This document shows positions 43,118 through 51,735 of a DNA stretch of 64,000 bases, piece by piece. Numbering within the stretch: position 1 is the first letter of the stretch; each line of letters opens with the position of its first letter. The position numbers and the translations under genes are program-made. The stretch lies in the NCBI RefSeq assembly GCF_002911015.1, contig NZ_KZ626866.1, forward strand, positions 30,130 to 94,129, written 5' to 3'. The DNA is from Streptomyces populi. GTDB taxonomy: Bacteria; Actinomycetota; Actinomycetes; Streptomycetales; Streptomycetaceae. The notes under the pieces were generated by a model. The model was not told the origin of the DNA. It saw nothing but the letters and a program-made list of their open reading frames with translations, and did not search any database.

Positions 43118-44379
43118 CCACCGCAACCGACGTCAACCAGCCGACGGCGCAGCCCGCGGCTCCCGGCGGCCGCCGTATGTCGCTTCCCGTCCTCCTGCTG
43201 GTGATCGCGGGCGCCCTGGCGCTGACCTCGATCGTCCGCATCATCACGGGCGCCGACGGCATCACCAACGTCAGCCAGATGTCGACCGCGCTCGAACTGG
43301 CCGTCCCGATCGGCCTGGCCGGTCTCGGCGGTCTGTGGGCCGAGCGCTCCGGCGTCGTCAACATCGGCCTCGAGGGCATGATGATCCTCGGCACCTGGTT
43401 CGGCGCCTGGGCCGGCTACCAGTGGGGTCCGTGGACCGGTGTCGTGATCGGCATCATCGGCGGCGCCCTCGGCGGTCTGCTGCACGCGATCATCACGGTC
43501 ACCTTCAACGTCAACCACATCGTCTCCGGTGTGGCCATCAACATCCTCGCGCTCGGCATCACCCGCTACCTCTCGCCGATCGCCTTCGTGGGCCACCAGG
43601 GCGGCTCGGCCAAGCAGTCCCCGCCGGTCGACTCGCTCGGCCAGTTCACCGTGCCGGGGCTGTCCGACTGGCTCACCACCCTGAACAACAAGGGCTGGTT
43701 CTTCATCTCGGACATCGCGGGCCTGCTCGGCGGTCTGGTCACCGACGTCTCCTGGCTGACCCTCATCGCCGTCGCCCTGATCCCCGGCACCTGGTGGGTC
43801 CTGTGGCGCACCTCGTTCGGTCTGCGCCTGCGGTCCTGCGGTGAGAACCCGATCGCCTCCGAGTCGCTCGGCGTGAACGTCTACAAGTACAAGTACATCG
43901 CCGTGATCATCTCCGGCGGCCTGGCCGGCCTCGGCGGAGTCTTCCTCTCCCTCGTCGCCAACCCCTTCTACCTGGAGGGCCAGACCGCCGGCCGCGGCTA
44001 CATCGGTCTCGCGGCGATGATCTTCGGCAACTGGATGCCCGGTGGCCTCGCGCTCGGCGCCGGACTGTTCGGCTACACCGACAGCCTCAACCTGCGCGGC
44101 GGCTCCGAGAACGTCCACGCCCTGCTCCTGCTCGGCGCCATCCTGCTCGCCATCGGCGCGATCTGGCTCGCGGTCAAGAAGAAGTACGTCTCGGCCGTCA
44201 TCACCCTGGTCGTCGGCGTCCTCGTCTTCCTCTGGTACGCCACCACCAACGAGGTGCCCACCCAGATCGTCTCCGCCACGCCGTACGTCATCACCCTGCT
44301 CGTCCTCTCGCTGTCGGCCCAGCGCCTGCGCATGCCGAAGGCGGACGGTCTGCCGTACCGGAAGGGACAGGGCAAGTGA
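43114..44379 (+). CDS. Nucleoside ABC transporter permease 2
   Basis: 421 residues from ATG 43114, overlapping the previous stop (ATGA). About ten hydrophobic segments. Motifs: LGGLWAERSGVVNIGLEGMMI, NVNHIVSGVAINILALG and the coupling region LRLRSCGENPIASESLGV. The C-terminal extra helices and the tail RMPKADGLPYRKGQGK resemble actinobacterial YufQ/NupQ-type permeases. Confidence 0.95.
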   Translation: MTTATDVNQPTAQPAAPGGRRMSLPVLLLVIAGALALTSIVRIITGADGITNVSQMSTALELAVPIGLAGLGGLWAERSGVVNIGLEGMMILGTWFGAWAGYQWGPWTGVVIGIIGGALGGLLHAIITVTFNVNHIVSGVAINILALGITRYLSPIAFVGHQGGSAKQSPPVDSLGQFTVPGLSDWLTTLNNKGWFFISDIAGLLGGLVTDVSWLTLIAVALIPGTWWVLWRTSFGLRLRSCGENPIASESLGVNVYKYKYIAVIISGGLAGLGGVFLSLVANPFYLEGQTAGRGYIGLAAMIFGNWMPGGLALGAGLFGYTDSLNLRGGSENVHALLLLGAILLAIGAIWLAVKKKYVSAVITLVVGVLVFLWYATTNEVPTQIVSATPYVITLLVLSLSAQRLRMPKADGLPYRKGQGK

Positions 44380-44789
44380 CAGCCGCCGGCGCGGAGTCCG
44401 CGGACGTCGACTGGGAGGAACTGCGGGAGGTGGCCCGTACCGCGATGACCCGCGCGTACGCCCCCTACTCGGACTTCCCGGTCGGCGCCGCCGCCCGCGT
44501 CGACGACGGCCGGATCGTCTCCGGCTGCAACGTCGAGAACGCCTCCTACGGCCTGGGCCTGTGCGCCGAGTGCGGTCTGGTCTCCGAACTGCGGGCCACC
44601 GGGGGCGGCCGGCTGACGCACTTCACGTGCGTCGACGGACAGGGCGAGATCCTCGTCCCGTGCGGACGCTGCCGGCAGCTCCTGTTCGAGTTCGGCGGGG
44701 AGGAACTGATCCTGGAGACACCGCGCGGGCTCGTGCCCCTCTCCGAGATGCTCCCGCAGGCCTTCGGGCCGGGCCATCTCACCAAGTAA
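44376..44789 (+). CDS. cdd: Cytidine deaminase
   Basis: 137 residues from GTG overlapping the permease stop (GTGA). The tetrameric, single-domain type: YSDFPVGAAARV, GCNVENASYGLGLCAECGL (zinc Cys and catalytic Glu) and PCGRCRQLL (two zinc Cys). Converts cytidine and deoxycytidine taken up by the coupled transporter to uridine forms. Confidence 0.96.
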   Translation: MTAAGAESADVDWEELREVARTAMTRAYAPYSDFPVGAAARVDDGRIVSGCNVENASYGLGLCAECGLVSELRATGGGRLTHFTCVDGQGEILVPCGRCRQLLFEFGGEELILETPRGLVPLSEMLPQAFGPGHLTK

Positions 44790-44795
44790 TGCCCC

Positions 44796-44833
44796 GCGGC
44801 CCCTCCGACCGGCTGATGCCGGGGAGGGGCCGC
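44796..44833 (+). terminator. Hairpin between cdd and deoA
   Basis: An 11-bp stem, GCGGCCCCTCC (44796-44806) with 44823-44833, and a 16-base loop. deoA follows 21 bases later without a promoter that I can see, so it may act as a partial terminator or as mRNA-stabilising structure inside the operon. Confidence 0.6.
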
Positions 44834-44854
44834 TCATCTTCCGGAAGGAACGCC

Positions 44855-46132
44855 ATGGACGCCGTCTCCGTCATCCGCACCAAGCGGGACCGAGCCGAAC
44901 TCAGTGACCAGCAGATCGACTGGGTCATCGACGCGTACACCCGCGGCGAGGTCGCCGACTACCAGATGGCCGCCCTCAACATGGCGATCCTGCTCAACGG
45001 CATGAACCGCCGTGAGATCGCCCGCTGGACGGCCGCGATGATCGCCTCGGGCGAGCGCATGGAGTTCTCCTCCCTGTCCCGCCCGACCGCCGACAAGCAC
45101 TCCACGGGCGGCGTCGGCGACAAGATCACCCTCCCGCTGGCCCCGCTCGTCGCCGCCTGCGGTGCCGCGGTGCCCCAGCTGTCCGGACGCGGCCTCGGCC
45201 ACACCGGCGGCACCCTGGACAAGCTGGAGTCGATCCCGGGCTGGCGCGCGCTGCTGTCCAACGAGGAGATGCTGCACGTCCTCGACACCACGGGCGCGGT
45301 CATCTGCGCGGCCGGCGACGGACTCGCCCCGGCCGACAAGAAGCTCTACGCGCTGCGCGACGTCACCGGCACGGTCGAGGCGATCCCGCTGATCGCCTCC
45401 TCCATCATGTCCAAGAAGATCGCCGAGGGCACCGGCTCGCTGGTCCTCGACGTCAAGGTCGGCACCGGCGCCTTCATGAAGACCATCGAGGACGCCCGCG
45501 AGCTGGCCTCCACCATGGTGGGCCTCGGCACCGACCACGGTGTGAAGACGGTCGCGCTCCTCACCGACATGTCGACGCCGCTCGGCCTGACCGCGGGCAA
45601 CGCCCTGGAGGTCCGCGAGTCGGTCGAGGTCCTCGCCGGCGGCGGTCCCGCCGATGTCGTCGAGCTCACCGTCGCCCTGGCGCGCGAGATGCTCGACGCG
45701 GCCGGGATCAAGGGCGCCGACCCGGCGAAGGCCCTCGCCGACGGCTCCGCGATGGACGTGTGGCGCCGCATGATCGCCGCCCAGGGCGGTGACCCGGACG
45801 CCGCGCTGCCCACCGCGCGCGAGACGCACGTCGTCAGCGCCCCGTCCTCCGGCGTGCTGACCCGCCTCGACGCGTACGACGTCGGGATCGCCGCCTGGCG
45901 CCTGGGCGCCGGACGCGCCCGCAAGGAGGACCCGGTGCAGGCCGGCGCGGGCGTCGAGCTGCACGCCAAGCCGGGCGACACGGTGACCGCGGGCCAGCCC
46001 CTCATGACCCTCCACACGGACACCCCGGACCGCTTCGACTACGCGCTCCAGGCCGTCGAGGGCTCGTACGACGTCGCCGCGCCCGGCACGGACTTCAAGC
46101 CCACCCCGATCGTGCTGGACCGCATCGCCTGA
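44855..46132 (+). CDS. deoA: Thymidine (pyrimidine-nucleoside) phosphorylase
   Basis: 425 residues. Signature DKHSTGGVGDKITLPLAPLVAACG with SGRGLGHTGGTLDKLESI, then IMSKKIAEGTGSLVLDVKVGTGAFMK. C-terminal domain ends with HAKPGDTVTAGQPLMTLHTD. It splits thymidine, deoxyuridine or uridine with phosphate; deoxyribose phosphate then goes to DeoC, encoded at 62666. GGAAGGAA precedes ATG 44855. Last gene of the transporter operon. Confidence 0.97.
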   Translation: MDAVSVIRTKRDRAELSDQQIDWVIDAYTRGEVADYQMAALNMAILLNGMNRREIARWTAAMIASGERMEFSSLSRPTADKHSTGGVGDKITLPLAPLVAACGAAVPQLSGRGLGHTGGTLDKLESIPGWRALLSNEEMLHVLDTTGAVICAAGDGLAPADKKLYALRDVTGTVEAIPLIASSIMSKKIAEGTGSLVLDVKVGTGAFMKTIEDARELASTMVGLGTDHGVKTVALLTDMSTPLGLTAGNALEVRESVEVLAGGGPADVVELTVALAREMLDAAGIKGADPAKALADGSAMDVWRRMIAAQGGDPDAALPTARETHVVSAPSSGVLTRLDAYDVGIAAWRLGAGRARKEDPVQAGAGVELHAKPGDTVTAGQPLMTLHTDTPDRFDYALQAVEGSYDVAAPGTDFKPTPIVLDRIA

Positions 46133-46155
46133 CCTGCGGTTTCCTCATTCGGGTG

Positions 46156-46187
46156 AACGGGACCGGTGGACCTCCACCGGTCCCGTT
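46156..46187 (+). terminator. Terminator of the nucleoside transporter operon
   Basis: AACGGGACCGGTGG (46156-46169) pairs with 46174-46187, a 14-bp perfect stem with a 4-base loop, 23 bases after the deoA stop. Confidence 0.88.
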
Positions 46188-46228
46188 CGCCATGCTGTAC
46201 TCGGTGACGCACCGAACAGGAGACCGCC

Positions 46229-46813
46229 ATGAGCGCACTCACCGTGAGCCAGGACCCCGAGCAGAGCTGGGACGACCTCGTCCGGTTCTGGGAGGAGATG
46301 GAATGGCCCGAGGGCAGCAAGGTGGAGATCATCGAGGGGATCATCACCGTGTCACCTGCTCCCGCCTACCGTCACAACGTGATCGCGGCACGCATCCAGC
46401 GTCGCCTCTACTCCGTGATCCCTGAGGACTGGGAGGTCTTCCAGACCCTGGCCGTCGCCGTGCCGTCGCGCCTGGGCATGCTCATCCCGGACATCGTGGT
46501 CGCGCCGGTGAGGGAGGGCACCGACACGGACACCCACATCCCGGCGGCGCTCGCCGAACTGGTCGTCGAGGTCACCTCGAAGACCAACGCCCGCACCGAC
46601 CGCGTCAGCAAGCCCGCCGCCTATGCCGCCGCGGGCATCCCGTTCTACCTCCTCGTCGACCGCTGGGCACCCGGCGGTCCGACCATGACGCTCTTCGGGG
46701 AACCCAAGGGCGATGTCTACCGCCTCCTCAGCGCCGTCAAGTTCGGCGAGTCCCTCAAGCTGCCCGCGCCCTTCGACCTGGTCATCGACACCGCCGAGTT
46801 CCCCGAGGACTGA
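46229..46813 (+). CDS. Uma2 family endonuclease-like protein
   Basis: 194 residues. SKVEIIEGIITVSPAPAYRHN, MLIPDIVVAPV and ELVVEVTSKTNARTDRVSK give the PD-(D/E)XK-like core; AAYAAAGIPFYLLVDRW follows. It belongs to a subgroup with SPAP in place of PPPDG, distinct from the copies at 6489 and 23149. ATG 46229 is preceded by CAGGAGACC. Confidence 0.9.
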   Translation: MSALTVSQDPEQSWDDLVRFWEEMEWPEGSKVEIIEGIITVSPAPAYRHNVIAARIQRRLYSVIPEDWEVFQTLAVAVPSRLGMLIPDIVVAPVREGTDTDTHIPAALAELVVEVTSKTNARTDRVSKPAAYAAAGIPFYLLVDRWAPGGPTMTLFGEPKGDVYRLLSAVKFGESLKLPAPFDLVIDTAEFPED

Positions 46814-46925
46814 AGGGCTTCCCGAAGCGCGGAGCGCGGGCCGTGGTCCGGGGTACGGCCCAGGGCGACGTGATCTTCCGGGTCGTCCGCGATGAGTTCA
46901 CGGCCGCCCGGCGGTCCTACTGACC

Positions 46926-47339
46926 GTGGACTCCGTGAAACCGGCCGTGCTCGTGCTGCCAGGACTCGTCACCCGGGACGAGGTGCCCCGGCTCTGCGAG
47001 GCTGTCCGGACGCTTCTCGGGACGACCGGCGCCGGGGTCGTGGTCTGCGACGTCGCCGGACTCGGGCCGCCCGGCCTCACCGCCGTCGACGCGCTGGCCC
47101 GCATGGAACTGGCGGCCCGCCGGGCGGGAGGCCGGATACGCCTGCGCGGCCCCGACCCGGCGCTGCGCGCCCTACTCGACCTCGTCGGCCTCCGCTTCGA
47201 GACCTGCGCCGACCGTGGGCCCGCCCTCGCCCCGGGGCCCGGGAGCCTCGGGTCCGTCGAGGTGGAGGGGGAGTCCGAAGAGCGGGAACCAGCGGGCCGT
47301 GTCCAGGAAGAAGTGGAACCCGGAGATGCGGCCCTTTGA
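46926..47339 (+). CDS. STAS domain protein
   Basis: 137 residues from GTG 46926. The STAS fold is recognisable: LVLPGLVTRDEVPRLCEAV, GVVVCDVAGLGPPGLTAVDALARM (phospho-acceptor position region) and LRALLDLVGL. Related proteins act as anti-sigma antagonists. The acidic C-terminal 45 residues (EGESEEREPAGRVQEEVEP) are encoded antisense to the end of the sigma factor gene at 47172, an overlap of 168 bases. The frame may be real only up to the STAS domain. Confidence 0.7.
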   Translation: MDSVKPAVLVLPGLVTRDEVPRLCEAVRTLLGTTGAGVVVCDVAGLGPPGLTAVDALARMELAARRAGGRIRLRGPDPALRALLDLVGLRFETCADRGPALAPGPGSLGSVEVEGESEEREPAGRVQEEVEPGDAAL

Positions 47340-48239
47340 GATCTCCAGCACCTGCACCGACCAGGGGGTGTGGCCGCCCGCCTCCTCGTCCGGCTTGTAC
47401 TGCGCGAAGCCCGGCAGGCCGTTGACCTCGACCGGGACCAGACGCGAACCGGCGCAGGCCGCGCCCAGTGTCGTCATGAAGCCGGTGATGTCGTCCGTGC
47501 CCCGCAGCCACAGGTCGAACGGCGGCATCGTCATGAGCGCGTCCTCGTGGAGGAGCGCAGTCAGCGCCGTCATGTCGTACCCCTCGAAGGCCGCCACGTA
47601 GCGCTCCAGGAGCTTTTGCTGCTCCTCGTCGAGCGGGTCGGAGGTCGCGGCGTCCGCGCCCGCCCCGTCGCTCTCGGCGAGGGTGGCGCGGGCCCGCTGG
47701 AGCGCGCTGTTGACCGAGGCGACGCTCGTGCCGAGCAGTTCGGCGACCTCGCTCGCCCGCCACGCGAGGACCTCGCGCAGGATGAGCACCGCGCGCTGCT
47801 TGGGCGGCAGCTGTTGCAGGGCCGCCATGAAGGCCAGACGTACCGATTCCTTGGCCACTGCCGCCTCCGCCGGATCGCTGGTCGCCGGCAGTACGCGGCC
47901 GTCGGGCATCGGCTCCAGCCAGGTGTTGTCCGGGCGGGGGGTGAGCGCGGCCTGTGCGAGCGGCGAGGGGCCCGTGAGATCCATCGGACGAGCTCTCTTG
48001 TTGCCCGCGTTGAGCATGTCCAGGCACACGTTCGTCGCGATCCGGTAGAGCCAGGAGCGCATCGAGGAGCGGCCCTCGAACTTGTCGTAGCTGCGCCAGG
48101 CCCGGACCATCGTGTCCTGCACCGCGTCCTCGGCCTCGAAGGACGAGCCGAGCATCCGGTAGCAGTACCCGGTCAGCTCGACCCGGTGCTTCTCCAGCCG
48201 GACCTCCAGGTCCGCCGTCGTCGCCGTACCCTCGCTCAC
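47172..48239 (-). CDS. ECF sigma factor with C-terminal SnoaL-like domain (SigG/SigX5 type)
   Basis: 355 residues. Region 2: GYCYRMLGSSFEAEDAVQDTM, then MRSWLYRIATNVCLDML. Linker with NTWLEPMPDG. Region 4: LPPKQRAVLILREVLAWRASEVAEL, then VNSALQRARATL. Residues about 210-330 form a SnoaL-like/NTF2 fold (LLERYVAAFEGYDMTALTAL, then HEDALMTMPP), which in such ECF groups controls activity in place of a classic anti-sigma factor. The last 20 residues, Gly/Glu-rich, are antisense to the STAS gene. GTG 48239. Confidence 0.9.
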   Translation of the reverse strand: MSEGTATTADLEVRLEKHRVELTGYCYRMLGSSFEAEDAVQDTMVRAWRSYDKFEGRSSMRSWLYRIATNVCLDMLNAGNKRARPMDLTGPSPLAQAALTPRPDNTWLEPMPDGRVLPATSDPAEAAVAKESVRLAFMAALQQLPPKQRAVLILREVLAWRASEVAELLGTSVASVNSALQRARATLAESDGAGADAATSDPLDEEQQKLLERYVAAFEGYDMTALTALLHEDALMTMPPFDLWLRGTDDITGFMTTLGAACAGSRLVPVEVNGLPGFAQYKPDEEAGGHTPWSVQVLEISKGRISGFHFFLDTARWFPLFGLPLHLDGPEAPGPRGEGGPTVGAGLEAEADEVE

Positions 48240-48398
48240 GCCAACCCACCCCTGTGGCTGTTTCCGATCCGCGCGTCATCGCGCCGGCACTTCGGAAGCT
48301 ACCGCAGCCCACTGACAATGACGTACGGAGCGGACGAAACGGCAGGTCACGGTCGGTGCTCCGGAGAGCCGCGAGGGCCCGGAGACTCCTCCCGGGCC

Positions 48399-48584
48399 CT
48401 CGACGGCGGGTCTTCGACGGTCCTCGACGGCGGGTCTTCGACGGTCCTCGACGGCGGGTCTTCGACGGTCCTCGACGGCGGGTCTTCGACGGTCCTCGGC
48501 CGCGGGTCTTCGACGGTCCTCGGCCGCGGGTCTTCGACGGTCCTCGGCCGCGGGTCCTCGACGGTCCTCGGCCGCGGGTCCTCA
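48399..48584. repeat. 24-bp tandem repeat array, 7.75 units
   Basis: Unit CTCGACGGCGGGTCTTCGACGGTC. Units 1-4 (48399-48494) are identical; units 5-6 change GACGGC to GGCCGC; unit 7 also changes TCTT to TCCT; a partial eighth (48567-48584) contains the stop codon of the MFS gene. It fills much of the gap between the MFS stop and the sigma start. Each unit can fold through GACGG/CCGTC-type pairings. No coding role is apparent. Confidence 0.95.
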
Positions 48585-49877
48585 GTGGGCCGGCGCGGGC
48601 ACGCGGCGCGCTGCGGTACGGGCCGCGCGGGTGCCGAACAGGGTGATCGAGACGACTCCCAGCACCGCGAACAGCCCCATGGCCACCGTGCCCGCCCAGC
48701 CCCCCGCGTGGAAGGCGACCGCGCCCAGCGTGCTGCCGGCGCTGGAACCGATGTAGTACGCGGACTGGTAGAGGGCCGACGCCTGCGCCCGGCCCTCCTT
48801 CGCGGTGTGGCTCACCGACGAGGAGGCCACCGCGTGCCCCGCGAAGAAGCCCGCGGTGATCAGGACCAGGCCGAGCAGCACCATGGCCAGGGAGCCGGCG
48901 AGGGACAGGAGCAGACCGGCGGTCGTGGTGGCGCCCGCCAGGTAGAGGGACCCGCGGCGGCCCAGGCGGCCGGCCAGCCGGCCCGCCGTCGACGCCGACA
49001 CCGTACCGACGAGATAGATCAGGAAGACCGAGCCCACGATGCCCTGCGGGAGCGAGAAGGGCGCCTCGCCGAGGCGGTAGCCGATGACCGTGTAGACCCC
49101 GCCGAACACCGTCATGAACAGCGCGCCGATCGCGTACAGCCGGCACAGCAGCGGGTTCGCCAGATGGCCGCGCACCGTGCGGGCCAGCACCCGGGGCCGC
49201 AGCGAACCCGGGGTGAAGTGCCGCGGCGCGGGGAGCAGCAGCCGGAAGGCCACCGCGCAGACCACGGCGATCAGCCCGATCGTGCCGACGGCCACCCGCC
49301 AGCCCCATTCCTGCGCCACCCAGCCGGTGATGACCCGGCCGCTCATCCCGCCGACGCTGTTGCCCGCGACGAACAGACCGATCGCGGTGATCAGCGCCTT
49401 GGGACGGACCTCCTCCGCCAGGTACGCCGTCGCCGACGCCGGAAGCCCCGCGAGCGCCGCGCCCTGGACCGCCCGCAGCGCCACCAGTGCCCCGATCGAC
49501 GGCGCGAAGGGGACCAGGAGGCCGACGGTGACCGCCACCACCAGGGACGCCGTCATCAACGTGCGCCGACCGAAGCGCTCCGACAGCGCGCTCATCGGCA
49601 GGACGAACAGCGCGAGCCCGCCCGTCGCGGCCGACACCGTCCAGCTCGCCTCGCTCGCGCTCACCCCGAAGTCCGAGGAGAGCAGCGGGAGCAGGGCCTG
49701 GGTGGAGTACAGGAGCGCGAAGGTGGCGACGCCCGCGAGGAAGAGCGCGAAGCTCATCCGGCGGTAGCCGGGACCGCCGGGGGCCATGCGGGAGTCGGCG
49801 GCGGGGACGGAGGCGGCGAGGGGAGCGGAGACGGCGGCGCCCGTGGTGACGGACGCCCCGGTACTGGCGGAAGGCAT
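48582..49877 (-). CDS. MFS transporter, YnfM-like
   Basis: 431 residues with a 40-residue cytoplasmic N terminus and 12 predicted helices. MFS motif ALSERFGRRTLM follows helix 2; RAVQGAALAGLPASATAYLAEEV and GNSVGGMSGRVITGWVAQEWGWR fit the YnfM/arabinose-efflux-like group. Probably a small-molecule exporter. It is divergent from a LysR regulator that likely controls it. Its stop lies inside the last unit of a tandem repeat. Confidence 0.9.
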   Translation of the reverse strand: MPSASTGASVTTGAAVSAPLAASVPAADSRMAPGGPGYRRMSFALFLAGVATFALLYSTQALLPLLSSDFGVSASEASWTVSAATGGLALFVLPMSALSERFGRRTLMTASLVVAVTVGLLVPFAPSIGALVALRAVQGAALAGLPASATAYLAEEVRPKALITAIGLFVAGNSVGGMSGRVITGWVAQEWGWRVAVGTIGLIAVVCAVAFRLLLPAPRHFTPGSLRPRVLARTVRGHLANPLLCRLYAIGALFMTVFGGVYTVIGYRLGEAPFSLPQGIVGSVFLIYLVGTVSASTAGRLAGRLGRRGSLYLAGATTTAGLLLSLAGSLAMVLLGLVLITAGFFAGHAVASSSVSHTAKEGRAQASALYQSAYYIGSSAGSTLGAVAFHAGGWAGTVAMGLFAVLGVVSITLFGTRAARTAARRVPAPAH

Positions 49878-49908
49878 GCTCCGAACCTAAGGACCCGCCG
49901 TTCATCCG

Positions 49909-49921
49909 TCCAATGCATGGA
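49909..49921. promoter_or_regulatory. Possible LysR binding site, TCCA-N5-TGGA
   Basis: TCCAATGCATGGA in the 62-bp spacer between the divergent MFS and lysR genes. An interrupted dyad of this size is in the range bound by LysR proteins, though it is not the textbook T-N11-A form. Confidence 0.45.
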
Positions 49922-49939
49922 ATCGCCATAATCGTTCCC

Positions 49940-50902
49940 ATGGAGCATCAGCAGAGGTCAGAGGCTCACCTGTCACCGTTCAGTGACACAGAAGACAGCG
50001 CGCACTTCGCGAGACTGCTCGCCCCGCGCCTGGCGTACTTCGCCGGCGTCGCCCGCACCGAGCACGTCACCCGGGCCGCGGAGCAGATGGGGGTCCCCCA
50101 GTCGACCCTGTCCAGGGCGATGGTCCGGCTCGAACAGGACCTGGGCGTGGACCTGTTCGCGCGCCACGGCCGGACGGTGTCGCTGACCCCCGCCGGCCGC
50201 ACCTTCCTCTCCTCCGTGGAACGGGCCCTCGCCGAGGTCGGGCGCGCGGCGGAGGAGGTGCGCGAGGACGCCGACCCGGCCACCGGCAAGGTCGCCTTCG
50301 GCTTCCTGCACACGATGGGCTCGGAGACGGTGCCGGGACTGATCCGCGCGTTCCGCGCCGATCATCCGCGGGTCCGCTTCAGCCTGGTGCAGAACTACGG
50401 GGAGGCGATGCTGGAGCGGCTGCGGTCGGGCGAGCTGGACCTGTGCCTCACCTCGCCCGTGCCGGACGCGCCCGATCTGGTGGGCCGTCGGCTCGACGAG
50501 CAGAAGCTCCGTCTGGTCGTGCCCGCCGACCACCGGCTCGCCGCGCGCAGGCGCATCCGTCTCGCCGAGGCGGCCGACGAGACCTTCGTGACCCTGGAGC
50601 CCGGCTACGGGATGCGCCGCATCACCGACGACCTGTGCCAGGAGGCGGGGTTCCGGCCGCGCATCGCCTTCGAGGGGGAGGAGGCGGAGACGCTCCGGGG
50701 CCTGGTCGCCGCCGGGCTCGGCGTCGCCCTGCTGCCGCCGCCGGCCGTCGCCCGTCCGGGAGTCGTCGAACTCACGGTCACCGCCCCGCGCGCCGTGCGC
50801 GAGATCGGCGTCGCCTGGCTGGACGGCCACCCGGACACCCCGCCGGTGGCCGCCTTCAAGAAGTTCCTGCTGTCCCGGCGCGGCCGCCTGCTGCCCGACT
50901 AG
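49940..50902 (+). CDS. LysR family transcriptional regulator
   Basis: 320 residues. A 30-residue N-terminal extension precedes the winged HTH (LAYFAGVARTEHVTRAAEQM, VPQSTLSRAMVRLEQDLGVDLFARHGR). The effector domain starts at TGKVAFGFLHTMGSETVPGLI. This is the usual companion of YnfM-type MFS exporters; the effector is unknown. ATG 49940 is preferred over an upstream in-frame codon at 49913 that would fall in the presumed operator. Confidence 0.92.
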   Translation: MEHQQRSEAHLSPFSDTEDSAHFARLLAPRLAYFAGVARTEHVTRAAEQMGVPQSTLSRAMVRLEQDLGVDLFARHGRTVSLTPAGRTFLSSVERALAEVGRAAEEVREDADPATGKVAFGFLHTMGSETVPGLIRAFRADHPRVRFSLVQNYGEAMLERLRSGELDLCLTSPVPDAPDLVGRRLDEQKLRLVVPADHRLAARRRIRLAEAADETFVTLEPGYGMRRITDDLCQEAGFRPRIAFEGEEAETLRGLVAAGLGVALLPPPAVARPGVVELTVTAPRAVREIGVAWLDGHPDTPPVAAFKKFLLSRRGRLLPD

Positions 50903-50973
50903 GGCGTTTCCGCGAGGTCCCGCCTGCCCGGCGACGCGACTTCGCGGACCCGCCCTGGCCGGTCCCGGTCTCC

Positions 50974-51735
50974 CTAGCGGCGCAACGACTGCCCGAAGCC
51001 CGCCGCGAGCGGCATCCGCAGGCCGAGCGGCGGTGGTGCGGCGAAGGCGTCCTCGACCGGGCGGGAGTAGGCGTGGCCGAACAGCGAGCCCAGCACGAAG
51101 TCCTCGGCGAGGGCGAGGACTTCGTGCCGGTGCTGGTGCAGCGCGTGCCCGTCCGAGTGGACCTCGAACCGGCAGATGCCGCGGTTGGCCTTCTTCGCGC
51201 GGGCCGCGAGCCGGAAGGACAACTCCGGGTCGGTACGGGCGTCGTTGGTGCCGTGCACGATCAGCACCCGCCGCCCGGCCAGCTGTTTCACCGGTTCGGG
51301 TGGCGCGGCGACGTCGTCCTCGGGCAGCCAGGGTGCCAGCGCCAGCACGGAGTTGACGGCCGGGTGCCCGCCCGCGCGCAGGGCCGCCCTGCCGCCCATG
51401 TCGAAACCGGCCAGGCACACGGGCACGTCGCCGTAGCGGCGGACGATCTCGTCCGCGGCCCAGGACGCGTCGGCCGCGAGGTGTGCCTCGCCGCCGTTCC
51501 AGCCGCGGACCCGGTAGTGCACCACGTGGGTGACCAGGCCTTCCGTGCGTCCCGCGCGGCTCAGTCGGCGCCCGAGCGCGCGTACGGAGGCGGTCGCCCT
51601 CATGGGCGAGGGTCTTCGGGCAGAGGTCTCCTCGCCGCCCGGCAGCAGCAGAACAACTCCGCTGACCGCCGTCGGCTCTTGACCGAGCGCCCTCCCCAGC
51701 CGGGCCCTGCGAACCGGCGTCGCTTGCTGTGCCAT
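50974..51735 (-). CDS. Alpha/beta hydrolase-fold protein with Asp at nucleophile position
   Basis: 253 residues. Strand VVLLLPGGEET, the nucleophile elbow CLAGFDMGGRAAL, ALAPWLPEDD, the acid segment VLIVHGTNDARTDPE and the His segment EVHSDGHALHQHRHEV are all in order. The elbow reads G-F-D-M-G: Asp replaces the usual Ser. It could be an ester-forming Asp nucleophile as in dehalogenases, or a non-catalytic protein. It converges on the LysR gene and diverges from adenosine deaminase. Confidence 0.82.
   Translation of the reverse strand: MAQQATPVRRARLGRALGQEPTAVSGVVLLLPGGEETSARRPSPMRATASVRALGRRLSRAGRTEGLVTHVVHYRVRGWNGGEAHLAADASWAADEIVRRYGDVPVCLAGFDMGGRAALRAGGHPAVNSVLALAPWLPEDDVAAPPEPVKQLAGRRVLIVHGTNDARTDPELSFRLAARAKKANRGICRFEVHSDGHALHQHRHEVLALAEDFVLGSLFGHAYSRPVEDAFAAPPPLGLRMPLAAGFGQSLRR

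Noticed and set aside
46810..46923. Short frame ending DEFTAARRSY between the Uma2 and STAS genes
   Set aside because: About 26-37 codons with GTG 46843 as possible start. It reads like the tail of a lost gene but matches no family I recognise and has no ribosome-binding site, so it is not listed as a gene.
48399..48584. CRISPR-like array
   Set aside because: The 24-bp units are directly adjacent with no unique spacers, and no cas genes are present. It is a plain tandem repeat.
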